Under the pieces are notes generated by a model. It worked only from the letters and a program-made list of their open reading frames with translations, ran no database searches and was not told where the DNA came from. Source: Deinococcus aquatilis DSM 23025 (GTDB lineage: Bacteria > Deinococcota > Deinococci > Deinococcales > Deinococcaceae). Taken from it: a stretch of 64,000 bases of DNA. The stretch spans positions 1 through 64,000 of the forward strand of contig NZ_KB899717.1 in the NCBI RefSeq assembly GCF_000378445.1, in the 5' to 3' direction. The number at the start of each line of letters is the position of its first letter. The first letter of the stretch is position 1. Of this stretch, positions 31,521 to 42,617 are shown piece by piece. A program made the translations under genes and the position numbers.

Positions 31521-32684
31521 GTGGGTCACTACCTTCAACGGGCCCCTGTTCGCGTGGGGTGCCTGCTTCTGCTGGCGGGCCTGCTGGGGGCTTGCCGCAG
31601 TGGCCCTGAACAAAATGTCAGCCTCAAAAAGATCGTTCTTGCGCCGCAAGGTCAGATCGAATTGGGGGTGCTGCGCCTGCCCAACGGGTGTCTGGACGCG
31701 GCACCCTCAGAAGCCAAAGCGCCGCCGCCGCCCCTGCCTCTCAGCGGGCGCTTGGGGCTGTGGGTGGCCGAAATCGACCCGCTGACGCTCGCGCCAATCC
31801 GGGCCGTCGCCACCAATGCGGATAGTGTGTTTCCGCTCGCCAGCACCTACAAACAGGCGGTCCTGTGGGCACTTCTGAAGCAGTTTGATGCCGGAACCTT
31901 GCAGCCCACCGAGCGCTTTAACGTGACCCGCGACAACCAGAGCCTCGGCAGCTATCCCTTTGATGGAACCAGCCTCAAAGACCTGTCGGTGAGGATGATT
32001 CAGAACAGTGACAACACGGCCACCGACATCCTGCACCGCCGGGTTGGGCTGCAAAAGGTGCAAAATGTCGCTGACGAGTTGGGCCTGTGTCATACCCGCC
32101 TGATCCTGCCCACTCGGGATTGGTGGGTGGCGCAGTCGGGTCTGTCGCAGACCTTCAACAGCACCACCCGCTGGGCCGCCGCACGCGGGGCAGACCGCGA
32201 ACAATTGGCCGTCCTGATCGACGCCGATGCCCGCAAGTACCGCGCCGATTACCTTCAGCGCAAACTGAATGACTACTTTGATACCCGCCCCAATCCCGAC
32301 GACGATCTGCGGGTTCACAACCTCAGCACGCCCTATGAACTGGGGACCCTGCTGGCCTCCGAATTTCTGAGATCCGGCCTTTCTGCGCGTGCCCAGCAGT
32401 GGCAGCGCGAAGTGATGGGCAAGGGCTTTGGGCGCTCAGCCCTGAAATTGCAGCAACGGGGCAAGGTGGCGTGGTTTGGTGGCAAGGGCGGCAACGGCTG
32501 GGGCATCCTGACCTACAGCGGCTATATCCAGACCACAGACGGGCGGCACTTGGTGTACGCCTTCATGCAGCATGGGGCCGACCAGAACTACACCATGCCC
32601 AACACCCGCCGCGCCTTTGCCTGGATCAATGCTGGAATAGACGCGGTGCTGGGCGAGCAGGTGGGGGAGAAGGAGGCGAAATAA
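31521..32684 (+). CDS. Serine hydrolase lipoprotein, class A beta-lactamase-like
   Basis: A 387-residue protein with a type II signal peptide (lipobox LLGAC, Cys25). The penicillin-recognising fold spans about 80-375. SxxK is STYK ([12 protein letters not shown]); SxN is in [11 protein letters not shown]; the third motif reads KGGN ([10 protein letters not shown]) where class A enzymes have K(T/S)G. It is likely a cell-envelope transpeptidase- or carboxypeptidase-like hydrolase, or a beta-lactamase; the changed third motif and the 55-residue Pro-rich linker after the lipid anchor leave activity open. GTG start 2 bases after the DegV stop. Confidence 0.85.
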   Translation: MGHYLQRAPVRVGCLLLLAGLLGACRSGPEQNVSLKKIVLAPQGQIELGVLRLPNGCLDAAPSEAKAPPPPLPLSGRLGLWVAEIDPLTLAPIRAVATNADSVFPLASTYKQAVLWALLKQFDAGTLQPTERFNVTRDNQSLGSYPFDGTSLKDLSVRMIQNSDNTATDILHRRVGLQKVQNVADELGLCHTRLILPTRDWWVAQSGLSQTFNSTTRWAAARGADREQLAVLIDADARKYRADYLQRKLNDYFDTRPNPDDDLRVHNLSTPYELGTLLASEFLRSGLSARAQQWQREVMGKGFGRSALKLQQRGKVAWFGGKGGNGWGILTYSGYIQTTDGRHLVYAFMQHGADQNYTMPNTRRAFAWINAGIDAVLGEQVGEKEAK

Positions 32685-32717
32685 GCTCAGAGGGGTGCAG
32701 GGGTTCGGCCCAGAGCC

Positions 32718-33725
<1,008 letters not shown>

Positions 33726-33731
33726 CAGAAA

Positions 33732-33737
33732 AGTATA
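33732..33737 (-). promoter_or_regulatory. Leaderless -10 box (TATACT) for the DHH gene
   Basis: TATACT on the minus strand, 6 nt before the ATG at 33725. Confidence 0.55.
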
Positions 33738-33985
33738 GGCGTCCGGGGTGAGATGAAATTCGTATCAAGTCCCGCAGTGTTGGGCTTCTGAGCAATTCTT
33801 CTGATGACGCCACCAGAAAAACAGACTTTCAGTGGCTCCTTTCTGCAACCTGTTCGTCTCCATTCACCCGCTCTGCTTGGTCAGACTGCCTGGTCGTCGG
33901 CAGCATCAGGTAATGACAGATGCTCTGGCCCGGATCAGGGGCCGCTCTTTGGAGTGCGCGGCTCCTGATGATGGGCCGTTCACGC

Positions 33986-33991
33986 TATCCT
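33986..33991 (+). promoter_or_regulatory. Leaderless -10 box (TATCCT)
   Basis: TATCCT, 7 nt, then GTG at 33999. Just upstream (about 33937-33977) is a partly paired hairpin, ATCAGG...CCTGAT with GCCGC/GCGGC, that could be an operator or leader remnant. Confidence 0.45.
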
Positions 33992-33998
33992 GATTCTC

Positions 33999-34715
33999 GT
34001 GTCCGCCCGACTCAATTTGGCTGCCCTGACTGCCGAAGAACTTCAGGTTCTTTACGGCGTCAACGGTGCCCAGTCGGTGCTGCCCGATGTGAGCCGGGCG
34101 CGTTTGGAAGGCCGAACCCTCTCGGGGCCGGAGATTCAGACCACCCTGACCTTTACGCCCCTGCCTGAGCGTGGTTGGGGAGCCTCGCCCGAGCAGACGC
34201 GGTTGCTGGCTGCCGAAGACGCCGCACTGCGCGGATTGGGGGCGCAAGAACTCGGCGTGCATTACGCGCCCCTGATCAGTGGAGCGCGGCACCAGCGGGC
34301 CTATTTGCTGGAGCCGGATACAGCCCTGGCCCTGCGCTGGAGCGAAACGCCCGATACCACCCACGCGCCGCACGGGCAAACGCGTCAGCCTTTTGTGCAG
34401 GCCGTGACGTGGCTCAAAGACCGGGCCAGCGGTGTGGCCTGCGTGCTGACCACCGCCGCGCCGCAGCCGCCCTCACCGACCCTCAGCGAGCAGATCGATC
34501 TGCACCAGCACCCCGACCTGAACGCTGCGGCCCTGTTGGAAGCTCACCGGGCGCATGTGCTGAGGCATGGGCGCGGCCAGAAACTACCCAGCACCGAGAA
34601 TGCCGCCGAGGGGTGGGGCAAGGCGTGGCAGGCGGTGTACGCGCTGAATGTTGCCGCATGGACGCGCCGGGGCCTGCTTCTGAGCTTTGTGCCGGATGAA
34701 CGCGAGCGGGCGTGA
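33999..34715 (+). CDS. Hypothetical protein
   Basis: A 238-residue soluble protein with no signal peptide or membrane segment. It is mixed alpha/beta in appearance with no motif I recognise. Opening LAALTAEELQVLYGVNGAQ is acidic and helical; the middle has RHQRAYLLEPDTALALRW; the C-terminal half is helical (NAAALLEAHRAHVLRHGRG, VYALNVAAWTRRGLLLSFV). Coding composition matches the genome, and a leaderless box fixes the GTG start. The HAD hydrolase gene follows on the same strand after 85 bases. Confidence 0.6.
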   Translation: MSARLNLAALTAEELQVLYGVNGAQSVLPDVSRARLEGRTLSGPEIQTTLTFTPLPERGWGASPEQTRLLAAEDAALRGLGAQELGVHYAPLISGARHQRAYLLEPDTALALRWSETPDTTHAPHGQTRQPFVQAVTWLKDRASGVACVLTTAAPQPPSPTLSEQIDLHQHPDLNAAALLEAHRAHVLRHGRGQKLPSTENAAEGWGKAWQAVYALNVAAWTRRGLLLSFVPDERERA

Positions 34716-34787
34716 TACTTGCCCTGCATGACCCCCCTGAGCAGCCCCTATCTGAACAGCCCACCCCCCTGAACGCCCTGTCTGCGC

Positions 34788-34793
34788 CATAGT
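34788..34793 (+). promoter_or_regulatory. Leaderless -10-like box (CATAGT) for the HAD gene
   Basis: CATAGT, 7 nt, then ATG at 34801. Confidence 0.4.
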
Positions 34794-34800
34794 GCGCCCC

Positions 34801-35427
34801 ATGACCGATTCTGCCCACCTGCCCACCCGCCACGTCGCCTTCGATTGGGGCGGCGTGTTTACCATCGGCACCTTCGATGGTCGCTCGACCCAGAATGTGG
34901 CTGACCGCAGCGGCGTAGCTGTAGACAAAGTACGCGAAAGCTATTTCCGGCATGTGCGGCAGTTGGAAGTCGGCGCTTGGACGCTGCCTCACTTCTGGAG
35001 CGTGATGGAGCAAGAAACGGGCGTGCAATTGCCCTACGCCGAGTTCGAGACGCTGTATCTGGGCAGCATTCTGGACAATCTGCCCATGTACACCACGCTC
35101 GCGGCCCTGCCTGTGGGCGTGCGCGTGGGCCTGCTCAGCAACAATTACCCGGTGGTCAGCGATCATCTGCGCCGTGACCCCCGTTTTGCCCGTTTTGACG
35201 CACTGGTCTTCAGCAACGAACTGGGCCAGAAAAAGCCGCACGCCGATTCCTTCGCGGCGCTCGAACAGGCCATGCAGCACCCCGCCGGGGCGGTGGCTTT
35301 TGTAGACGACGTGCAGGAAAATATCGATGCGGCCAACGCTTTTGGCTTTCACGGCATTCTGTACCACCACGACCACCACGCCCAATTCGAGGCAGAGTTG
35401 GCTGCCTGGCTGGGCGGCACAAGCTGA
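34801..35427 (+). CDS. HAD-superfamily hydrolase
   Basis: A 208-residue HAD-IA protein. Motif I is FDWGGVFT, with the nucleophile Asp followed by Gly-Gly in place of the second Asp, as in YihX-type members. Motif II is GLLSNNYP, motif III the Lys of [15 protein letters not shown], and motif [21 protein letters not shown] helical cap spans about 25-90. The substrate is probably a small phosphorylated metabolite; identity unknown. ATG at 34801 is supported by the box upstream; a GTG at 34792 is possible. A terminator follows at 35464. Confidence 0.88.
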   Translation: MTDSAHLPTRHVAFDWGGVFTIGTFDGRSTQNVADRSGVAVDKVRESYFRHVRQLEVGAWTLPHFWSVMEQETGVQLPYAEFETLYLGSILDNLPMYTTLAALPVGVRVGLLSNNYPVVSDHLRRDPRFARFDALVFSNELGQKKPHADSFAALEQAMQHPAGAVAFVDDVQENIDAANAFGFHGILYHHDHHAQFEAELAAWLGGTS

Positions 35428-35463
35428 ATTCAGGCTCAAACTCCAGGCCAGAGCAGTTGCCGT

Positions 35464-35490
35464 AGCCGTCCTCCGGGGCGGCTTTTTTTG
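35464..35490 (+). terminator. Intrinsic terminator after the HAD gene
   Basis: AGCCGTCC (35464-35471) pairs with GGGCGGCT (35476-35483), one G-U pair, followed by seven T. Confidence 0.88.
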
Positions 35491-35519
35491 GCTTCACTTT
35501 CCTCCTCTACCTGCCCCGG

Positions 35520-35567
35520 TGGTGTACCTGCCGCAGTGGTGTACCTACCGATATTCCAAGTACACCA
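35520..35567. promoter_or_regulatory. Repeated operator-like sites upstream of aceA
   Basis: TGGTGTACCT occurs at 35520-35529 and 35537-35546 (17-bp period), and its inverse AAGTACACCA (9 of 10) at 35558-35567. The cluster lies 144-191 bp before aceA and after the preceding terminator, so it belongs to aceA control. Confidence 0.5.
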
Positions 35568-35710
35568 CCCCTCAGTACAGTGTGTCCGCCGCACAATGCA
35601 GCTATTCAAGACCGGGCCAAAGCGCCCCAGCATCAGGCAAGCTTCCACCTCTTCTGCACGTCAGAGGTTCGCTTTCTCATTCCACATCTTCATTCCATAC
35701 AGGAGCCGAC

Positions 35711-37054
<1,344 letters not shown>

Positions 37055-37064
37055 GGAAAGCCGT

Positions 37065-37099
37065 CAGTGGGTAGTGGGTAGTGGAAAAAGAGTGATGGC
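37065..37099. repeat. GTGGGTA tandem repeat with AAAAAG
   Basis: GTGGGTAGTGGGTAGTGG followed by AAAAAGAGTGATGG just after aceA. It parallels the left half of the 12146/25733 repeats (GTGGATCGTGGATCGTAG, AAAAAG). Confidence 0.4.
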
Positions 37100-37195
37100 T
37101 TAAGAGCTTGAGCTTTGAGCAAAAAGGGGAGTGGGGGAGCCTTGAACGGGCTTTCCCACTCTCTTTGGTTGGATGTGCCGATCAGGTTGGCAAGG

Positions 37196-37201
37196 TAGCT
37201 T
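37196..37201 (+). promoter_or_regulatory. Leaderless -10 box (TAGCTT)
   Basis: TAGCTT, 5 nt, then ATG at 37207; it favours this start over a GTG/TTG-type start about 99 bases upstream. Confidence 0.35.
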
Positions 37202-37206
37202 CGGCC

Positions 37207-37812
37207 ATGTTTGCCCTCCTGCTGGCGGCGGTTAGCCCTTACGCTCTCACGCTGGTTCCCAAAGCCCAGCTCACGTTTCCCGGTTCGCCGCCACAAATCA
37301 TCAGTGGGCCAGCCAATACGGATCAAGCTGTCGTGGATCAGCCGTGGACTTTAGACCAGATTTTGTATGCACCGAGCAAAAATGCGGCGGCTGTGCGATT
37401 TTGCTGGGATATTGGGAAATTTGGGAGCTGCGAAACCAGCTTGGCGCGTCCGGGTCAACCTGTTTTGAAATTATCCGGAGGAGATGTATCCCGCCTGCTG
37501 TGGGCCACAGACGGCAAGTACCTGATTGGAGCCGGGGCCAACACGCTTAGGCTGTGGAATCTGGTGGGCGGCGTCAGAACAGCGGTGACTCCTGTAGCGG
37601 GGTCAACTGTGCAGCGGCTTTGGCTGGCCCAGCCGAACCTGGGCAAATCTGACTTGTGTGTATCGGTGCGGCGAATGTTTCCCGTAAATGGCGTTTACCG
37701 CACCACCATGACTTCCATCCGCTACGCCCTGCCAGCTCTGAAGGTATTGACGGTGACGACGCAAAAAGGAAAAGAGGCGGAATGCCGCCCCTTATCTCCG
37801 AATCTCTTCTGA
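37207..37812 (+). CDS. Short secreted protein with propeller-like strands
   Basis: A 201-residue protein. The first residues (MFALLLAAVSPYALTLVP) look like a short signal peptide. The body has one recognisable WD-like unit, SRLLWATDGKYLIGAGANTLRLWNL, in style like the large secreted protein at 10237, but is too short for a full propeller. The end (VTTQKGKEAECRPLSPNLF) is basic. It could be a truncated paralogue or an independent small exported protein. No family was recognised. Confidence 0.5.
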   Translation: MFALLLAAVSPYALTLVPKAQLTFPGSPPQIISGPANTDQAVVDQPWTLDQILYAPSKNAAAVRFCWDIGKFGSCETSLARPGQPVLKLSGGDVSRLLWATDGKYLIGAGANTLRLWNLVGGVRTAVTPVAGSTVQRLWLAQPNLGKSDLCVSVRRMFPVNGVYRTTMTSIRYALPALKVLTVTTQKGKEAECRPLSPNLF

Positions 37813-37826
37813 GTTTTAAGGATTGC

Positions 37827-38295
<469 letters not shown>

Positions 38296-38303
<8 letters not shown>

Positions 38304-39636
38304 GCACACTCTCCTCAAGAGCTTCGGGCAGATGCTCTTCGGTCGCCCGCTCTACCCGTACCCGCACCACGCGGCGCTGGTCGGCTTCTTCTACCGTGAA
38401 GGCCCAGCCTTCATGCACGAAGCTCTGGCCCACTTCCGGAATATCACCAAAATGGTTGGTCATAAAGCCCGACAAGGTGTCGTATTCTCCCTCACCGTCT
38501 TCCAGATTGCTGCCCAGCCGTTCTTCAGCCTCGCCCACTGTCAGGCTGGCATCCATCAGATACACGCCCTCAGCGATCACTTCCACCATCGGCAATTCAT
38601 CTTCGTCGGTTTCGTCGTAAATTTCGCCCACGATTTCTTCCAGCGCGTCTTCCAGAGTCACCAGGCCCGAGGTGCCGCCAAACTCGTTGACCACGATGCT
38701 CAGGTGGCTTTTCTTGTCGCGCATCTTGGCAAGCAGGTCCTTGATTTTCATGCCTTCGGGCACAAAGTACACGGGGCGCATCACGTCGGCAATCACGGTG
38801 TCGTCCAGGGCGTCCAGGTGACGCAGCATATCGCTGGTATGCACGATTCCCACGATGTTATCGGCCATATCGTGAAAGACCGGAACCCGCGAATAGCCGT
38901 GTTCGGTGTTCAGTTCCAGCAGTCTCCGCAGCGGCGAGGAGCCGTCTACGGCCACCATGTCGTTGCGCGGCGTCATGATCTCGCGCACGGTGGTATCCGA
39001 CAGGTCGAACACGTTGTACACGAGTTCTTTCTCGTCTTCTTCCAGCACGCCTTCCTGACTGGAGGCGCTCACGATCATGCGAATTTCTTCTTCGCTGTGG
39101 GCGCTGTGGTGTCCAGTCACGCCGCGCAACCCGAACAGACGCACCACGGCGTTGCCCAGTGCGTTCAGGCCGCGAATGGCCCACTTGAACACGAACGTGA
39201 AGGCCAGAAGGGGACGCGTGACCAGCAGAGCCACCTGTTCGCTACGTTGCAAGGCCCACGTTTTGGGTGCAAGTTCACCAAAGACGATGTGCAGCACGGT
39301 ACTGACCGTAAACGCGATCCCGAAGGAAATGGCGGTGATTTGCCCTTCCGACAGAGAGCGGCCCTCCAGCAGTGGCCGGATCAGGTGTTCGATGGCAGGC
39401 TCGGCCACAAAACCGATGCTCAGCGAGGCCATCGTGATGCCCAACTGGGTGGCGGCAATGTACAGATCGAGGCTTTTCAGGGCCTTCTGGGTGGCGCGGG
39501 CCACGGAATTGCCCTCTTCGACCAACTGGTCGATCCGGGTGTGACGAACGGCGACCAGCGCAAATTCTGCGGCCACGAAAAAGCCGTTGATCAGAACCAG
39601 AACAAAAAGGGCAACAATACCAAGGATGTCATTCAT
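38296..39636 (-). CDS. CNNM/CorC-HlyC-type membrane transporter
   Basis: A 446-residue protein of the DUF21-CBS-CorC_HlyC family, linked to magnesium (or cobalt) export and homeostasis. DUF21 is at about 1-190, with three or four hydrophobic segments (GIVALFVLVLINGFFVAAEFALV). The pair of CBS domains is at about 205-330 (REIMTPRNDMVAVDG, VFHDMADNIVGIVHTSDML, IADVMRPVYFVPEGM), followed by the C-terminal CorC_HlyC domain (VVNEFGGTSGLVTLEDALEEIVG). ATG at 39636 is preferred; no box or ribosome site is close. The upstream open frame has a different, Arg-rich composition. A leader with terminator-like hairpin precedes it. Confidence 0.93.
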
Positions 39637-39811
39637 GAATGGGCGCGCTCCATGCCGCGCCCCGGCGTTCCGCAAGGCACATGCTGCCCGCTGCTCCGGG
39701 TCAGGCCAGAGGGCCGACCAGAACGCAGCGTCGGACGCCGGAAAGGGTCTTCGGGTGACTGTCGAGTCACAGGTTGAAACGGATCTTTGCAGATGCTTTT
39801 GCGTAGCCACA

Positions 39812-39836
39812 GCAAAAACGCCGCCCTGAGGCGGAG
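39812..39836 (-). terminator. Terminator-like hairpin in the CNNM leader
   Basis: On the minus strand CCGCC-TCAG-GGCGG is followed by CGTTTTT. It lies 176 bp before the CNNM start and below a promoter, so it may be an attenuator, or the terminator of the upstream dgkA unit. Confidence 0.6.
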
Positions 39837-39888
39837 TTCACCGGGCGTAGATTCAGAGCCAGAACTCGGAGGCTCCATAGCAGTAGAT

Positions 39889-39897
39889 ACTATAGCA
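39889..39897 (-). promoter_or_regulatory. Extended -10 promoter for the CNNM gene
   Basis: TGCTATAGT on the minus strand is an extended -10 (TGn plus TATAGT); the start would be near 39882, giving a leader of about 245 nt. Confidence 0.5.
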
Positions 39898-39991
39898 CGC
39901 GGTCAAAGCGGGTAGAATCCGAAGATTGACCTCCGTTAAGATTGCTGTTGGCGGGCAACATCTGCCCAGAAACCCTATTCCTGGGACTCAA

Positions 39992-40366
39992 TCACAACAG
40001 CTGCCAGAGCGCAGGCCCCAGCAGCACAGCACCCACCAGCAAGGCCCCGATACTGGCGACCAGTACAGCGGCGGCGGCAGCATCCTTGGCGACTTTTGCC
40101 AGGGGGTGGAATTGGGGACTGACCAGATCCACCACAGCCTCCACTGCCGTATTGATCAGCTCCAGAGACAGCACCAGCGCACAGCACAGCATGATCGGTG
40201 GCAGCGGCGCACGCAGCAACACGGTGAGTGTCAGGGCCAGCACACCTGCCCAGACCTCAATTCTAAAATTGGCCTGCGAGTGGTACACCTGCCGAATTCC
40301 GGCCCAGGCAAAGCCCGCTGAACGCCACCAGCGGCGCAGATTCAGGGCCGAGCCGCTGGTACGCAC
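39992..40366 (-). CDS. dgkA: Diacylglycerol kinase (DgkA type)
   Basis: A 124-residue three-helix membrane enzyme phosphorylating diacylglycerol or undecaprenol. After a basic start (NLRRWWRSAGFAWAGIRQVYHSQANFRIEVWAG) come hydrophobic helices. The family active site is ELINTAVEAVVDL, and VAKDAAAAAVLVASIGALLVG is the third helix. GTG at 40366 lies 5 bases after the ybeY stop, the usual ybeY-dgkA order. Upstream open frame in the same phase overlaps ybeY and is not used. Confidence 0.93.
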   Translation of the reverse strand: MRTSGSALNLRRWWRSAGFAWAGIRQVYHSQANFRIEVWAGVLALTLTVLLRAPLPPIMLCCALVLSLELINTAVEAVVDLVSPQFHPLAKVAKDAAAAAVLVASIGALLVGAVLLGPALWQLL

Positions 40367-40370
40367 GCGC

Positions 40371-40838
40371 CTAGGTGGCGTCTGGTAGCGCAGTGCGGGC
40401 CGCGTCCCAGGCGTCGTGGAACACCTTCCACTCTGGCCCCGACGCGCCTTCCTCAAAGCCCAGACCATCGGCGTGTGGGTGGTCATGGCCCACCAGATGC
40501 GCCATACCGTGGCTTGCCAGCAGCGCCACCTCGCGCGTCAGCGAATGGCCCCGCGCCTCTGCCTGCCGCGCCGCCGTATCCAGACTGATGATGATGTCGC
40601 CCAGAATCGGCGGTACAAACGGGTCGCCGGGTTCCCAGGCCGGAAAACTCAGCACGTCGGTGGCGGCGTCCTCGCCCCAATGCTCCAGCTTCAGCGCCCG
40701 AATCGCCCGGTCGCCCACCAGCACCACCGTCACTTCCCGTTCCTGCACCTCAAAATGCGCCATGACCGCTTCCAGCGAGGCCCGCAGCGCAGGACGCAAC
40801 CCAGCAGGCGGCTTTTTCTGAACGATCAGGTCAATCAC
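40371..40838 (-). CDS. ybeY: Endoribonuclease YbeY
   Basis: A 155-residue zinc-dependent RNase for 16S rRNA 3' maturation and ribosome quality control. The family motif HGMAHLVGHDH (H3xH5xH) is near residues 110-120, with DVLSFPAWEP and LGDIIISLDTA before it. The region after the motif is longer than usual (HPHADGLGFEEGASGPEW). TATTCT lies 7 nt before the GTG at 40838. It precedes dgkA on the same strand. Confidence 0.95.
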   Translation of the reverse strand: MIDLIVQKKPPAGLRPALRASLEAVMAHFEVQEREVTVVLVGDRAIRALKLEHWGEDAATDVLSFPAWEPGDPFVPPILGDIIISLDTAARQAEARGHSLTREVALLASHGMAHLVGHDHPHADGLGFEEGASGPEWKVFHDAWDAARTALPDAT

Positions 40839-40845
40839 GCCCCGG

Positions 40846-40851
40846 AGAATA
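40846..40851 (-). promoter_or_regulatory. Leaderless -10 box (TATTCT) for ybeY
   Basis: TATTCT on the minus strand, 7 nt before the GTG at 40838. Confidence 0.5.
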
Positions 40852-40972
40852 GCAAGTTGTGGAGCGGGTTTTCAGCGCTCCTCTCTGCGGTGCAGCTCTG
40901 CAAGTCCCATCACGGAGAGGGGAGGAGTGGATTGAACGCCGTCATGAATGGATCGCTGCCTGGAAACGCCAC

Positions 40973-41010
40973 AGGAAGGGCGCTGGGAATCCTTCCCCAA
41001 CGCCCTTCCT
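40973..41010. terminator. Hairpin between phoH and ybeY
   Basis: AGGAAGGGCG (40973-40982) and CGCCCTTCCT (41001-41010) form a perfect 10-bp inverted repeat with an 18-nt loop. No U-run follows on either strand. It follows phoH by 57 bases. Confidence 0.45.
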
Positions 41011-41066
41011 GGTTTCTCGGGACTCATCGCCCGTAGCTTATGGCCCCAATACGGAACCGTCTGCGC

Positions 41067-42176
41067 TCAGTCGTCTGCACCCACCGGGTCAGTGTCCACT
41101 TCCGGAATGGAGGCAAACTCGCCCCGGCGTGCGGCCCGCTTGTCCTGCTCGGCGTTTTCGGCAGTTTCGTAGGCCTTGATGATCCGGCCCACCAAGGGAT
41201 GACGCACCACGTCCACGTCGGTGAACTCGTGCCATTCGATGCCTTCGATATTGCTCAGCACGCGTTTGGCAACCGCCAGTCCGCTGGAAATGTGGCGCGG
41301 CAAGTCGATCTGGGTCACGTCGCCCGTAACGACCACCTTGCTGCTGAAGCCCATGCGGGTCAGGAACATCTTCATCTGCTCGCCCGTGGTGTTCTGGGCT
41401 TCGTCCAGGATGACAAAAGCGTCATTCAGCGTACGCCCGCGCATGAAGGCCAGCGGAGCAATTTCAATCACGCCGCTCGTCAGGTAGGACTCGAATTTTT
41501 CCTGATCCAGCATGTCCTGAAGTGCGTCGTACAGCGGGCGCAGGTAAGGGTCGATTTTGGCCTGAAGGTCTCCCGGCAAAAAGCCCAGCTTTTCTCCGGC
41601 CTCGACTGCCGGACGGGTCAGGATGATGCGTTTGACCCGGCGATTTCGCAGCGCCTGTACGGCCATCGCCACCGCGAGGTAGGTTTTGCCTGTCCCGGCG
41701 GGGCCGATGCCGAAAGTGATATCGCTCTTTTCGACCTTCTCCAGATACACCTTTTGCCCCGGTGTTTTGGGCCGAATGCCGCGCGGCAGGCTCAGGCTAC
41801 CTACCTGCGTTTCGGCGGCGAGGCTGCGGCCTTCTCCGCTCATGCGGGCCGAGCGAAGCAGGCTGTCGGGCGTCAATTCTCCGCCGCCGCGCACCACGTC
41901 CAGGGCGTCTTTAATCATGCGTTCGGCGGCCTGCACGTCGGCTTCCTCGCCCGTGATGGTCATGGTTTCGCCGCGTGCAATCAGGCGGGCACGGGTCAAT
42001 TCACGCATTCGGCGCAGATTCACGTCGCCCGTGCCCAGCAGCGCAAAGGCTTCACGCTGGTTGGTCAGTGCAATGGTGGCCGTCACTGGGTTGCTGGTGG
42101 GGGTGACTCCGCCCTGTTGTGTGCCGTCCTGTGCGCCCGCAGTCTGGTTCTGAGAATCGGGCGTCTGTTCGGGCAT
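41067..42176 (-). CDS. phoH: PhoH-like ATPase
   Basis: A 369-residue protein. The N-terminal Gln/Thr-rich stretch is followed by a KH-like segment (about 25-95; ARLIARGETMTITGEEADVQAAERMI), then the PhoH ATPase with Walker A GIGPAGTGKTYLAVA and Walker B NDAFVILDEAQNTT, and GDVTQIDLP. PhoH is usually beside ybeY and may act in rRNA processing with it. ATG at 42176 has AAGG at -12; the frame stays open upstream (ATGs at 42290-42293), so the N-terminus is not certain. The upstream region is structured (see 42330). Confidence 0.93.
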   Translation of the reverse strand: MPEQTPDSQNQTAGAQDGTQQGGVTPTSNPVTATIALTNQREAFALLGTGDVNLRRMRELTRARLIARGETMTITGEEADVQAAERMIKDALDVVRGGGELTPDSLLRSARMSGEGRSLAAETQVGSLSLPRGIRPKTPGQKVYLEKVEKSDITFGIGPAGTGKTYLAVAMAVQALRNRRVKRIILTRPAVEAGEKLGFLPGDLQAKIDPYLRPLYDALQDMLDQEKFESYLTSGVIEIAPLAFMRGRTLNDAFVILDEAQNTTGEQMKMFLTRMGFSSKVVVTGDVTQIDLPRHISSGLAVAKRVLSNIEGIEWHEFTDVDVVRHPLVGRIIKAYETAENAEQDKRAARRGEFASIPEVDTDPVGADD

Positions 42177-42329
42177 CTGGCCTTGCTTCTGGTCTGTCAA
42201 GAGATTGGCTCCAAGCACGCCGCACAGGCGCAGGCTCTCCCCGACTTGTCCGGGTGAGAGGAGAGGGGTGGGTTCGTCATTCGGATGCCCCATTGTCCGA
42301 CGGGAAAGGGGAAGGGTGCGTGTCCCGCC

Positions 42330-42386
42330 GCACATTCTGCGGTGTTTCTGGGACGAGAGCCAGCAGACTCTCAAGGCAGAATGTGC
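42330..42386 (-). promoter_or_regulatory. Structured leader upstream of phoH
   Basis: GCACATTCTGC (42330-42340) and GCAGAATGTGC (42376-42386) are perfect 11-bp inverted arms enclosing GAGAGC/CTCTC. TATATATTCT immediately outside could be the -10. The fold would begin the phoH transcript. Confidence 0.4.
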
Positions 42387-42504
42387 AGAATATATACAGC
42401 GGTCAGAACATCACAGAGGGATCAGCAGCCAGAAGTCAACGTGAATGAGCATGGACTCAGCCTAAAAGACGGGGTACGGGCCAGCCAGACGCAATTGGCT
42501 TAGA

Positions 42505-42536
42505 GAGGCCAGAGTGCCCCTAATTGCTCTGGCCTC
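42505..42536. promoter_or_regulatory. Inverted repeat upstream of aroE
   Basis: GAGGCCAGAG (42505-42514) and CTCTGGCCTC (42527-42536) form a perfect 10-bp repeat, 82 bp before aroE, in the divergent phoH/aroE region. It may be an operator; no T-run is adjacent. Confidence 0.35.
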
Positions 42537-42604
42537 GTCCCGATCCGTCTGATCTCGGTGTGTCTGCTCTCAGAACGCCTCGTCTTCCTGGGCGTGGGCC
42601 GGGA

Positions 42605-42610
42605 TACACT
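42605..42610 (+). promoter_or_regulatory. Leaderless -10 box (TACACT) for aroE
   Basis: TACACT, 7 nt, then GTG at 42618. Confidence 0.5.
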
Positions 42611-42617
42611 TGGCAGT

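Noticed and set aside
39637..39810. N-terminal extension of the CNNM protein
   Set aside because: The extra 58 residues are Arg/Ala-rich and cover leader RNA; DUF21 starts with the ATG at 39636.
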